This document shows positions 11,041 to 21,065 of a DNA stretch of 64,000 bases, in pieces (positions within the stretch are counted from its first letter, which is position 1; each line of letters begins with the position of its first letter). The stretch spans positions 12,706,304-12,770,303 of the forward strand of contig OY783197.1 in NCBI GenBank assembly GCA_963678675.1, in the 5' to 3' direction. The notes under the pieces are model-generated. The model was not told where the DNA came from and did no database searches. It saw only the letters and a list, made by a program, of their open reading frames with translations. Source of the stretch: Xiphydria camelus (Eukaryota > Arthropoda > Insecta > Hymenoptera > Xiphydriidae). A program made the position numbers and the translations under genes.

Positions 11041-11864
11041 TGTCATGTCATGGACAACTCGTTAAACCACTAACTATTAACTCGGGACTGTAATGGGGAG
11101 TTGGGATACACACGCAAGTTTCTATATCTTAAGAGAACAATCTGTTGCCACTTACCTTTGCCAGGAGCTCCAACCTTGATCTCTCGCTCTCTCTCTCTTC
11201 CTCCTTCTGTCGGCCGTACGATCCTTCCTTCGAGGGGTGGATCGAGTGGGGTGCGGTCTCTCCTTGGTCACTCACTTTCTTGAGAAGGTAGCACGACAGG
11301 GATAGAGGTTGAGGTTTCAACAAATCACAATCACTTTCTTTAGATCTCGAACAGAACTTCTTTATTTTCTTTAGATCTCGAACAGAACTTCTTTATTTTC
11401 TTTAGATCTCGAACAGAACACGCGTAACTCTCTGTAAGTTTGACTGAATGTTAATCTTCAAAAGGGAAAAACAAAAAGCTCTGCTCGGTGTCCAGGATTC
11501 TCCTTATATAAGACGTTAGACTTCGTTCCGGGTGGGGATCCTTCCTGATGTTGAAAAGGGGAAGGAGAAGGAATGCGTTGAATCAGGGAGGTTTCTTCCT
11601 GTCAGCGGCTGATCGGTGGCCACTTGGCGTCTTGTTTTTCGCTGGTGCATTTCCTTTAATGCTACGCGGGTGGCACGTGGAGGTTTTCGCGCCTTCACCT
11701 TGCGCGAGGGTTCGTGTTACTCGCGGTGCAGTTTTGGCTCGATGCGGAGTCGGCGTTCCGGTCTTCGCAACGGCCTTGCTCGTCGCTATTTGATTCCTCT
11801 TATCCTATCGCTTTATTCGCCGCTGCGTTTTATTCCATGAAAACGGCTACGTTAGGACGTTACA
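11041..11864 (-). repeat. 3' LTR of the Ty3/gypsy element
   Basis: Bounded by TGT and ACA on the plus strand. On the minus strand it has a TATA box (CTTATATAAGG, around 11502-11512) and several AATAAA signals. These lie in three near-identical 35-base units (about 11333-11420) containing TTTAGATCTCGAACAGAAC. The internal short open frames on both strands are not supported as genes. Confidence 0.9.
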
Positions 11865-11877
11865 CCTCCCCCCTTAA
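11865..11877 (-). promoter_or_regulatory. Polypurine tract of the Ty3/gypsy element
   Basis: On the minus strand a purine run (AAGGGGGGAGG) directly abuts the 3' LTR, as expected for the plus-strand primer of reverse transcription. Confidence 0.85.
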
Positions 11878-12296
11878 GTCTGAACGTTAGGTGAGCCTAA
11901 CGTGAAGGTTGGAGTTCATATCCCTCTTTCGGAAAAAATTTAGTTAGAGCGCATATTATTATTGTAGCCGTGTTCGTAGATTATTTCCTTAAAATTATAT
12001 TTTGAGTATTTGAAGAAGTTGACAAAAATTGCATATATCTATTTGTGAGTTTTAAATCGGATTACTAAATTATAGGTGATTTTATAAAAGTAAATGATTG
12101 TATTAAAAATGAAATTAAGTTGTATTAAATCAGTCATTAAATATATAACGGATTAGCGTAATTAACGAAGAAAAGTGTGCAAAACGAGTTATTAAGGGAA
12201 GTAATTTGTGGAAGGAATTTACTTGTAGAAAGGAGAAAATAGGAAAGAAAAATTGTAAATCAGATAAATAGGATTACAGATCTTCCTCTTCACACG

Positions 12297-12896
12297 TTCA
12301 GTCCCAGACCAATTCGTCTCACTCTGGGAACTCCCAATCTTCCTCTTCATTCGCGCTGTCCCAGTCTTCTGGGAAGCGCTGCCAGTAGATGGGCTTCTGT
12401 ACTCGATCCTCGTACGTCCTAAGATCCGCCAGCTCCTGAGGTCAATTTAAGTGCTGCCATTCCTCTGGGGTGTAGGTGGCTACGTCCAGACGCTCGAGGT
12501 AGGAGCGATCTGGTGGAGGTGGCTCGATGCGGTTCCTCCATTCATGTTCCTCTTCTCTCTGGGCTTGCTGGTACTCGTATTCTTCGAAGGCTTGCTGGTA
12601 CTTGTATTCTTCGAGGGCTTCATTGTAACATATTCACCCCATATTACCTCCTGGAATCCCTCCATGACGAACTCAGGTTCGTCCCAAGCTTCGTCCTCCG
12701 GGTATTCCTGGGTGAATAGTTCTTGGAGATGGAAGACGTTCTCTTCGAAGTTCCATGTCCATTCCAGATATTGTTGTATGATGTACTGGTGTACTTGTCT
12801 GGACGTTGGTTCGTATGGTAATTCCATTTCGGTTCCTTGCTGTCTGATTGATCTCTTCAGAAGCGTTTCGGTTTTGTGACTGGCTTTCTTGCGCAC
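12297..12896 (-). pseudogene. Small third ORF of the Ty3/gypsy element, frameshifted
   Basis: A 138-codon frame (12896-12480) after integrase. It is rich in Glu, Gln and Trp, with a duplicated PSKNTSTSK motif. A neighbouring frame carries on a similar acidic, Trp-rich composition to about 12300 (EDWDSANEEEDWEFPE), which suggests one longer protein broken by a frameshift near 12480. There is no signal peptide or transmembrane segment, so it is not an envelope. Insect gypsy-type elements often have a small accessory frame in this position; the function is unknown. Confidence 0.5.
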
Positions 12897-13400
12897 TTCG
12901 TGAGGTTGTATACCTGGACGGGATTTGGAATTTGAATTCGGATTTTGGAAGTCTGCTGCTTTTGATTTGGAATTTGGATTCTGACTTTGGAAGGATTTAT
13001 TTAGGATCGGTTCGTTGATGCTTGTTAGTACTTATTGTATAGCGTACATATTACTTTCTATTTGAAGTATAATGTGATATCGTGCGTAACGCATATCCGT
13101 GTACGATATTATCCGTTACTAATTTTATTATTCTAAGTATAAATATAATTCGTTAGAATCCTGCACTGGCTGTATCGAATGTTAAGAAATTAGACCACAT
13201 TTTATTCCACGTATTTTCAGCTATTTTATGAATTGTATTTTCGTCTAATAAATCTATGTTTTGATACATCTTTTTTTTTCTGTAATGTCTCTACCGGTCA
13301 TACTTCTTGCCATGTTATTAATAATTGTTGGTTTGTCTGCGGGGAACATAATGTGATCTCTTAGGTTTTGTAATCTATCTTTATTCTGATTTCTAATTTC

Positions 13401-15059
13401 TTATGAAATATTGTAATTGTTTTCTGGGGTTATGTGCGATATTCTTAATCTATTGACATGGACTATTTTTGTATTTTTCTTAATTCTAATTTTTACATTT
13501 GTTTTATTTATAATTTCCAAGACTTCATGTGGTCCTGTATATTGATCACCAAATTTTCCTGATTTAATTCCTTTTAATAAGAATAGATAATCGCCTACTT
13601 TGAATGTTTGAGGATTGATTTTTCTATCGTAATATTTCTTTGATTTGAATTTTGAACTTATGAGTTTTTCTTTTGCTACTTCTTGAATGTCATGTAATCT
13701 TGTTACTAGGTCAATTAGGTATCCGTCGTATGTTTCTACTTGTTCATTATCCCAGATAGGATCATTAGATGGTAGTCTTGCTAATTGTCCAAAAACTAGT
13801 TCAAATGGGGTATGATCAGTACCTTCATGTATGCTTGTGTTGTAAGCAAAAGTCGCGAGTTCCAGCCAATCATCCCATTCTGCATCTTTATTGACGAAAT
13901 GTTTGAGATATTCTACTAAAACGTGGTGTGATCTTTCGAGTGATCCGTTTGATTGAGGATGGAATGCGGTGGTTTTAAATTGTTTAATTCGAAATCGCTT
14001 CGCTAATCTTTTTAACATAACACTCAAGAAATTTGTACCTTGATCTGTTAGAACTGCTTTTGGAGCACCAAATGTACATATAAATCGTTTTACAAAGGCA
14101 TCTGCTATTATAGGCGCTGTTGCGTTTGGTAATGGTATGGCAATACAATATTTTGTTAAATTATCTTGAATGGTTAGAATGTATTCATTATAATTTTTTG
14201 ATTTTGGCATAGGGCCAACGATATCCATAGAAATTTTGTCAAAAGCTCGACCTAGTGTATGCGTAATAATCATGGGATTTTTTGTTTTGACTCTTCTTAA
14301 CTTTTTTAATTGACAACTTAAACATTGTTGAATGAAGTTTTGAATATCTACTTTAAGGTTTTCCCAATAATATGTTTGTCTAATTCTTTTGTATGTTTTT
14401 GTGACACCTTTATGACCTCCTATTGCTGAGGCGTGGTTTTCTTCTATAATATTTTTCCTGTCTTTAATAGGTGGATGCTTAATTATTCCATGACAAATTA
14501 TTATTTTTGTTTGTGATCCTTGAAAAGCAATATTGAGTTGTGTTTTAATGTCCGTCCATGGAATTTTAAGGATTTCTTTTGTTTTTGCAATACTTAGTGA
14601 CCGTAGTTTTAATTGGTCAGCTTTTTCACGTAAACTTTGAATTATTCTGTTAATATTATTGAAAGTAGTTGTTAGTGATTGTTTTTCAATTCCTTCTATT
14701 GGTAAAGCAATATGAAAACAATGTTCTTTCTGTATAGAATTAGCATATCCAACTTGAAGATTTTTGAATTTAGGTAATTGATTCTTTTCTGCGAATGATC
14801 TCGAGCCTTCGTCTCGTGGATCACCGTTGCTTGTTGTAAAGTATTTATAATTATCTTTCCTCATCCAAATTTGATCTTTGGTTTCAACAAAATTTGAGTT
14901 TGACTGATTTTCTTTTTCAACTTGATGTAATTCTTTTGTATCATTGTAATTTGAAATGAATGATTCTAAGCTATCTTCCGATCTGATTGATTCGTTATCA
15001 GAAATTATATTACCGTCCTTGTCTACGGGTTGTATAAGGTCTAAGTCGTCGTCAGTCAT
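13401..15059 (-). CDS. Integrase region of Ty3/gypsy pol, open for 552 codons
   Basis: Inserts the retroelement cDNA into the genome. Visible in order: a linker after RNase H; the HHCC zinc domain (NHASAIGGHKG and QQCLSCQLKK); the catalytic core Asp in KISMDIVGP, Asp in VLTDQGTNF and Glu in HPQSNGSLERS; and a C-terminal YTGPHEVLEI segment matching the GPY/F module typical of this group. The apparent ATG is only the first Met in an open stretch; the true product would be part of the pol polyprotein. No stop is seen within this segment. Upstream RNase H is broken, so this copy would not be expressed from its own pol start. Confidence 0.85.
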   Translation of the reverse strand: MTDDDLDLIQPVDKDGNIISDNESIRSEDSLESFISNYNDTKELHQVEKENQSNSNFVETKDQIWMRKDNYKYFTTSNGDPRDEGSRSFAEKNQLPKFKNLQVGYANSIQKEHCFHIALPIEGIEKQSLTTTFNNINRIIQSLREKADQLKLRSLSIAKTKEILKIPWTDIKTQLNIAFQGSQTKIIICHGIIKHPPIKDRKNIIEENHASAIGGHKGVTKTYKRIRQTYYWENLKVDIQNFIQQCLSCQLKKLRRVKTKNPMIITHTLGRAFDKISMDIVGPMPKSKNYNEYILTIQDNLTKYCIAIPLPNATAPIIADAFVKRFICTFGAPKAVLTDQGTNFLSVMLKRLAKRFRIKQFKTTAFHPQSNGSLERSHHVLVEYLKHFVNKDAEWDDWLELATFAYNTSIHEGTDHTPFELVFGQLARLPSNDPIWDNEQVETYDGYLIDLVTRLHDIQEVAKEKLISSKFKSKKYYDRKINPQTFKVGDYLFLLKGIKSGKFGDQYTGPHEVLEIINKTNVKIRIKKNTKIVHVNRLRISHITPENNYNIS

Positions 15060-16436
15060 TTTTTGTATACTGTCGGGTTCATATTTTGGAACATTTTCTT
15101 TTATTTTATTCCTTCTGGGTTTTATGGTAATGGAATCTGTTTGTATATTAGATGATTCAGTGATATGTGGTTTTTTGCTTCAACTTGATTTTGAATTCTT
15201 TTACTTCTTCGAGGATTTGAATCTTTTTGAACTATATTGACATGTTTAAAATCAATAGGATTTGTATGAATTTGAGCTTCTACTACAAATGTTTCCGATG
15301 GAGATTCTAATAATTCTTCTTCTGTGAAGGGTATACTATCTCTATTTGTTCTTTCTAAATTTTCTTCATTAAATGGTTGTTTCTGATTTACAGTTAAAAT
15401 TGGATTTCTGGATAAAGCATCTGCGTTAACGTTTGTTTTTCCTGCGTTATGTACTACATCAAATTCATATTCAGCAAGTTTAACTCTCCAATTTGAAACA
15501 CGAGAACAAGGGTCTTTAGATTTTTGAAACCAAACTAATGGTTTATGGTCCGTGACTAATGTAAATTTTCTTCCGTATAAGTATGGTCGAAAATGTGTGA
15601 CGCTATAAATTATTGCAAGAGCTTCTTTCTCGTAAGTATCGTATCTTTTTTCACAATCTGTTAATACTCTAGAGGTGTACGCGATGGGTCGATCTTTTCC
15701 TATCGGTCCTTGCGATAAAATTCCGCCTATTGCATACCCCGAAGCATCTGTTGTGACTATAAAAGGTTTCGTAAAATCAGGATATTTTGTAATACCGGTG
15801 CTTCACATAATTTATTTTTTTAAATATCAAATGCTATTTGTTGTTCGTTTGTCCATTCAAAGTTTCCTTCTTTCTTTAAGAGATTAGATAAAGGTTTGGC
15901 AATTTTAGAAAAGTTTTCAATAAATCTTCTGTAATAACCGGCTAATCCTAAGAATTGTCTAACGTTTTTCTGGTTTTTAGGAATCGGAAATTTTTCAACT
16001 GCTTCTATTTTCTTTGGGTCTGGCTTTACTCCGTTTTCACTTATTATGTGGCCAAGATATGCAACTTCTTTTCGTAGAAATTCACATTTATCCGGTTGTA
16101 AACTTAATTTTGCTGTTCGGAGTCGTTGTATGAGTTTAATAAATTTTTCCCGATGTTCTTCTAAGGAATTTGCATAAATTACAATATCGTCAAGGTATAC
16201 GAATAATTCAATTCCCTGTAAACCTGTTAGTACGCGATCCATTAATCTTTGAAACGTTGCTGGAGCATTTTTTAGTCCGAAAGGCATGCGATTAAATTCG
16301 TAATGGCCATATGGTGTGGAAAATGCGGTTTTATGGCGATCTTTTTCGCTCATTTTTATTTGATGAAAGCCTGAGGCTAAGTCGAATACTGAAAAATATT
16401 TCGCTCTACCTAACTGATCTAATATATCTACTATAT
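15060..16436 (-). pseudogene. Reverse transcriptase (3' part) and RNase H, broken
   Basis: The frame at 16449-15820 has the palm motifs: VFDLASGFHQI, RMPFGLKNAPATFQRL and FVYLDDIVIYA (the YLDD active site), then QPDKCEFL and LGLAGYYRRFI. RNase H follows at about 15780-15420 with TTDASGYAIGG, RPIAYTSR, TDHKPLVW and NADALSRNP. A nonsense codon near 15818 and an apparent 2-base insertion near 15785 interrupt the junction, and another frame change lies near 15180. The first part of the reverse transcriptase is on the far side of the insertion at 16437-17210. Confidence 0.85.
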
Positions 16437-17210
16437 TGACGTGCGTCATTTTTATAAGTATAAGTCCCTAGCATAGCATAGCATAGCATAGCATAGCATA
16501 GCATAGTTAGTCTTTAGAGAGCGCTTGACGCTCTCGGGCAGCGCGCAGTGGACACTGGCCTGCTCGCGGGGGATTGGTGCGGCGGAGCGTCGAGCACGTC
16601 ACGTCGCGCCAATCAGGGAGACTGCCGCAAGTCGCCCCCACTCGACCGTTACCGGCCAATAGGACCGATAACGGTCCCCTCCGCGTTAGGTATATAAGAG
16701 CGGGCGTTGAGCGTAGCGGGCACTCGAGCGTCGAGGGAGACGCCTGGATACCTCCCTCAGTCCTTCTTAGGACTCTTCCAATAGACGACTCGATTCGCAT
16801 TTGGGTTCCCTTTTCTTTCTCCCCTTTTCCTTCCGCGGCGTTTTCACGCCTTCCCCGACCGCGGCGCCTTCGCGCCTTCCACCGCTTCCTTCCGCGGCGC
16901 CTTCGCGCCTTCCACCGCTTCCTTCCGCGGCGTTTTCACGCCTTTCTCCGACCGCGGCGCCTTCGCGCCTTCCACCGCTTCCTTCCGCGGCGTTTTCACG
17001 CCTTCCCGACCGCGGCGCCTTTGCGCCTTCCACCGCTTCCTTCCGCGGCGTTTTCACGCCTTTCTCCGACCGCGGCGCCTTCGCGCCTTCCACCGCTTCC
17101 TTCCGCGGCGTTTTCACGCCTTCCCGACCGCGGCGCCTTTGCGCCTTCCACCGCTTCCTTCCGCGGCCCCCTTTGCGCCTTTCCCTTTTCCGTTCCCCGC
17201 ACGCGTGTCA
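16437..17210 (+). mobile_element. Probable solo LTR inserted in the reverse transcriptase
   Basis: Starts TGACGTGCGTCA, ends GCACGCGTGTCA (TG...CA ends with a short inverted repeat) and is flanked by ATAT on each side (16433-16436 and 17211-17214). Removing it with one ATAT restores the reverse transcriptase frame between the YPLPNI and VDILDQLG motifs. On the plus strand it holds two CCAAT-type boxes, a TATA box (TATATAAG, 16691-16698), a TAGCA tandem run (16472-16507) and a GC-rich array of 60-base units (about 16830-17170). Promoter plus TG...CA ends favour a solo LTR. A non-autonomous DNA element is the alternative. Confidence 0.6.
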
Positions 17211-17720
17211 ATATTAGGCAGTGGATAAGAGTCTCCTATTGTTTTTTCATTTAAGGATCTGAAATCTAATACCAGTCGGTAACGTGGTTCATCTGAGTTA
17301 GGTTTTTTCTTTTTAGGAACTATCCAAATTGGTGTATTATAAGGTGATTGAGAAGGTTTTACTATTCCACCTTCTAATAGTTCTTTGACCTGTTTATTGA
17401 TCTCCTGTTTGTGAATTGGAGGAAATCTATATTGACGTTTATTAATTGGTAGCTCATCTAACGTTGGAATTTCATGTGTTAGTACGTTTGTTGCTTCTAA
17501 ATAATCGTTTTGTAAATGGAATCTATCCTCACTTATTTCGATCAAATATTCAATTTCTTTTCTTTCTTCTTCGTTTAAATGATTTAATCGTAATAATTCT
17601 TTTATTTCTTTTATTCTTTCTTTGTTTTTATTGTGATTTGTTGGTTTATTATTTATTGAATTATTAATAATATTTTCTGTTACTTTATTGACTTCTTCTA
17701 TTCTATTAAGGTCTTTTAAC
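17211..17720 (-). pseudogene. Reverse transcriptase (5' part)
   Basis: Holds the N-terminal fingers region: YRFPPIHKQEINKQV, LLEGGIVKPSQSPY, PIWIVPKKKK and YRLVLDFRSLNEKTIGD. It then reaches the solo-LTR insertion, after which the reading continues into insertion sequence. The open stretch begins well upstream of the first Met (17545). It is separated from the protease frame by a stop and frame change near 17726. Confidence 0.8.
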
Positions 17721-17725
17721 GCGGT

Positions 17726-18592
17726 TCATGCGATCTGTCCGTTTATTTGCCTTAGAGAATAGGTATTTATTTCATTTTTTATTTCTTCTATTCCTTTGAG
17801 GTCCTCTAACGCGATACTGCGATCTGTCCGCTGATTTTCCTTAGAATAGATTTTGTAATTTGATTTATCTGTGTTCTTGTTATTGTTGGCATTGTTGTTT
17901 AATATTTCCTCGTACGCGTATAATTCTAACGTCGGGATTAGTACTTCAATTTCTTTCTCAGTAGTGTTAAATATGTTTAAATATGCTTTGCCGTTATTGT
18001 TCGATACTAACGTTTCACCGAGATATATTCCGTCGCTTACTTTTAATCGCGGTATGTATCCTTCTTTTAAGTTCGTTGGTTTTAATCGAATGTAAATTGT
18101 TGAGATTGCCCTTGCCGGTACAACAATAGTTTCTCCAGTCTCGAAAGGGATATTGTGTCCTTTGATTTCCAAACAATTCCCTGCGTAGTTAATCTTAGCA
18201 TCGTTATCTATAAAGAAATCTGAGCCTAGTATACCGTCTTGTTCGATCGGGAAATCATCCTGTACTAAATGAAAAAAGGTATTGCAACCTAAGACATTTA
18301 TTGAAATTCGGCCTAAGGTCGTCACCTTATGGGCCGTAATCCCGCTTAACTGGACGATCTCACTATGATCTACTAAATTTGAGGCACTATTAACTCTTTT
18401 CTTTAAAAGATTTGGACCGGCTCCTGTGTCAAGCATTAGGGTTACCGGGAGGCATAGATTAGCAGGGGCCACGCGAACTGTTGGAACTCTACTTTTTTGA
18501 CTGAGATTTACTGTTGCTGATCGGATATTAGGCTTTGATTGTATTGGATTGAGTGTATAGGACGCGTTTGTGTGTTTGAGTTCGTTCCCCAT
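17726..18592 (-). pseudogene. Ty3/gypsy aspartic protease region
   Basis: Retropepsin-like domain with the active-site motif LMLDTGAGPNLL and the second motif DGILGSDFF, followed by an Asn-rich spacer. The frame ends at a TGA within an imperfect tandem duplication of about 100 bases (about 17710-17830). The two copies differ by one base, so the duplication itself shifts the frame into reverse transcriptase. Overlap with the upstream nucleocapsid frame (18508-18592) is in a different phase, as expected for gag-pol frameshifting in this group. Confidence 0.75.
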
Positions 18593-19224
18593 GCAGCGCC
18601 CTGTGATGGGGAACTGTAGGAGTTTCCCGTTTGAAATTGTTGCATATTATTTCTTTGTTTTTGAAAGCATTTTTCTGTCGTGTGATTAAATTTTCCGCAA
18701 TAATCACATTTTATTTGAGGTCTATTCTCGTTATTAAAATTTCGATTTGAATTTTTGTTATTTATTATATTCCTGCAAACGGTTGCTTTATGGCCTGGTT
18801 TTCCGCAAAATTGACATATATCTACATTTGAGAAATTTTTAAAGCGTTGACGACAGTTATCTGTCGTATGATTATTTCTTTTACATATTTGACAAGACAT
18901 TTGCGGATTGATATTTTTGGATAGTAATCGACAATTGTTTGCTATATGACCTTTTCGTTTACATATTTGACAAGTTGGAATTTCGGTTTGAACGATATTT
19001 ATTTTCTGTGGTCGCGATCTACAAACGTCCGCGGTGTGATTATTTTTATTACATATTTGACATATTGTTCCTATTTTTCTGAAATTGTCTCTATTATTAA
19101 TCGGGCATTGATTTGCTGTGTGACCTTCTATATTACAGATTTGACATTTAATAATTTGGCTGTTTGTTGTAGGAGTTAATTGGTCGTTAGAATTTTGTGG
19201 TCCTCTACCTCGCATTTGTTCCAC
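18508..19224 (-). pseudogene. Gag nucleocapsid with six CCHC zinc knuckles
   Basis: Binds the element RNA for packaging. Six CX2CX4HX4C knuckles occur in a row: CQICNIEGHTANQC, CQICNKNNHTADVC, CQICKRKGHIANNC, CQICKRNNHTTDNC, CQFCGKPGHKATVC and CDYCGKFNHTTEKC. Most retroelement Gag proteins have one or two. The frame is offset from the capsid frame by an apparent 2-base gain in a GTGTG run near 19228, so Gag is broken here. Confidence 0.85.
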
Positions 19225-19952
19225 ACGCGTGTTAACGTTCGTTCGAGTTCTACTGCTTTAATTCGTGCGCTTTTGAGATTATCTACTTTTCCCATATTGC
19301 ATCTTATATCTGGATTTAAACCTCGAATAAAATATTTTAGTAAATCTTTCTTTACTTCTTCTCCGAAATTTTCGTCGGTTATACGATTTTCTATTCTGTG
19401 ACCGTCGGTAATTCTTTTGGCTAATTCTCTAGCTCGATTTAAGTATGTTATGACGTTTTCGTTGTGATACTGGCAAATGTCGCTCAATTCTCCGTAGTAT
19501 TGATGAATAGTTTTTTCAGGGGCGTATATTTCTTCTAAAAATGTTGTTAATTGATCTACTGATGTTAATGTTTGCCCTACACTACAGCGTTTCGCTTCAC
19601 CGATTAATTTTGTGAGAATTAATTTAACTAACAATAAGTCGGATTCCGATTCGCGTGGTAGCATATTTTTCGCTTCCTCGCATGCTTCGAGAAAATCGCC
19701 TAAAGGTATATTTTGGCCATTAAAACGCGGTACAATTTCTATTGCTGTTTTAAGAGAAACCTTTTGATTGTTTGCCATGGTTGTATTCGAGTTATTTGAA
19801 TTGTCGATACTTGGGCGACCTATGGTTGTTAGGGAGGTTTCTAGAAAACTGTCGCTAAAATCTGTGGAAGTTCGTGTAGGAGTTTGTGGTAATTGTATTA
19901 CTGGGATTTTCCTTCTAGTTTGTCTTATGGGATTAGTCTCAGAATCTGACAT
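19176..19952 (-). pseudogene. Gag capsid region of the Ty3/gypsy element
   Basis: 258-codon frame from the first ATG after the leader. A Ser/Thr-rich N-terminus is followed by a capsid-like helical region (VPRFNGQNIPLGDFLEACEE, LILTKLIGEAKR, YYGELSDICQYHNENV and KDLLKYFIRGLNPDIR) that resembles the retrotransposon Gag domain of insect gypsy-like elements. It reads out of frame shortly after LERTLTRV, where the nucleocapsid frame takes over. Confidence 0.85.
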
Positions 19953-20100
19953 AGTATTTGCTCATTTGTAATTGATAAGTAATATTGATCATTGATATAA
20001 TTTGTAATAATGTTTGTTTGCTATTATTATTATTATTATTTTTTTTTTTTTCAATTGAGCAATTAATAATTAGTGGTAATTAGATTCGACTGGTCAGTTC

Positions 20101-20243
20101 GGATAGCACCAAGCTAAATTTTAGGAATCGAACCTAATATCCGGCACTCTACGCGAGCAAATGATCGGGACCTTCCGTATAGCGGGAGTCGAACCCGCGA
20201 TCTTTCTGACCAGACTCGGCCGATGCGCCAAAAAGGGGTTCGT
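20101..20243 (-). promoter_or_regulatory. Leader/primer-binding region with two tRNA-like T-arms
   Basis: Directly inside the 5' LTR, minus strand. A TGGCGCATCGGCCGAG segment about 12 bases from the LTR is a candidate primer-binding site, since it starts with TGG. It is followed by a 17-base T-arm-like hairpin (GCGGG-TTCGACT-CCCGC, at 20198-20182) containing a B-box. A second one (TTAGG-TTCGATT-CCTAA, at 20137-20121) lies about 60 bases further in. A complete tRNA cloverleaf could not be assembled. Confidence 0.5.
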
Positions 20244-21065
20244 TGTCACGTCATGGACAACTCGTTAAACCACTAACTATTAACTCGGGACTGGAATGGG
20301 GAGTTGGGATACACACGCAAGTTTCTATATCTTCAGAGAACAATCTGTTGCCACTTACCTTTGCCAGGAGCTCCAACCTTGATCTCTCGCTCTCTTTCTT
20401 CCTCCTTCTGTCGGCCGTACGATCCTTCCTTCGAGGGGTGGATCGAGTGGGGTGCGGTCTCTCCTTGGTTACTCACTTTCTTGAGAAGGTAGCACGACAG
20501 GGATAGAGGTTGAGGTTTCAACAAATCACAATCACTTTCTTTAGATCTCGAACAGAACTTCTTTATTTTCTTTAGATCTCGAACAGAACTTCTTTATTTT
20601 CTTTAGATCTCGAACAGAACACGCGTAACTCTCTATAAATTTGACTGATTGTTAATCTTCAAAAGGGAAAAACAAAAAGCTCTGCTCGGTGTCCAGAATT
20701 CTCCTTATATAAGCCGTTAGACTTCGTTCCGGGTGGGGATCCTTCCCGATGTTGAAAAGGGGAAGGAGAAGGAATGCGTTGAATCATGGAGGTTTCTTCC
20801 TGTCAGCGGCTGATCGGTGGCCACTTGGCGTCTTGTTTTTCGCTGGTGCATTTCCTTTAATGCTACGCGGGTGGCACGTGGAGGTTTTCGCGCCTTCACC
20901 TTGCGCGAGGGTTCGTGTTACTCGCGGTGCAGTTTTGGCTCGATGCGGAGTCGGCGTTCCGGTCTTCGCAGCGGCCTTGCTCGTCGCTATTTGATTCCTC
21001 TTATCCTATCGCTTTATTCGCCGCTGCGTTTTATTCCATGAAAACGGCTACGTTAGGACGTTACA
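20244..21065 (-). repeat. 5' LTR of the Ty3/gypsy element
   Basis: Near-identical to 11041-11864, with the same TATA box, AATAAA signals and tripled 35-base unit. TGT/ACA ends, followed by CTAC (21066-21069), the partner of the duplication at 11037-11040. Confidence 0.9.

Larger units (their letters stand above)
11041..21065 (-). mobile_element. Ty3/gypsy LTR retrotransposon, 10.0 kb, minus strand
   Basis: Flanked by two direct LTRs of 824 and 822 bases and by CTAC target duplications (11037-11040 and 21066-21069). Order on the minus strand: LTR, leader with tRNA-like motifs, gag, CCHC nucleocapsid, protease, reverse transcriptase, RNase H, integrase, a small third frame, polypurine tract, LTR. 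This pol order defines the Ty3/gypsy group. No envelope frame was found. By eye the LTRs differ at about a dozen sites plus a few short indels (roughly 1.5 percent), so the insertion is fairly recent on the scale of this window. Even so, gag and pol carry frameshifts, a stop and a solo-LTR insertion, so this copy cannot encode a full polyprotein. Confidence 0.9.

Noticed and set aside
11548..11840. Open frames inside the LTRs
   Set aside because: Present identically in both LTRs and overlapping the promoter and R regions; no protein features.
12480..13400. Search for an envelope gene that would make the gypsy element an errantivirus
   Set aside because: No signal peptide, furin-like site or transmembrane segment found between integrase and the 3' LTR.
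16574..17254. Long Arg/Pro/Phe-rich open frames (up to 226 codons) on both strands
   Set aside because: Produced by the 60-base GC-rich tandem array whose period is a multiple of three; no domain and no start context.
20177..20232. Possible tRNA gene on the minus strand
   Set aside because: Only a T-arm and D-arm-like bases can be fitted; no matching 7-bp acceptor stem or anticodon arm. It is kept as a leader/primer-binding motif.
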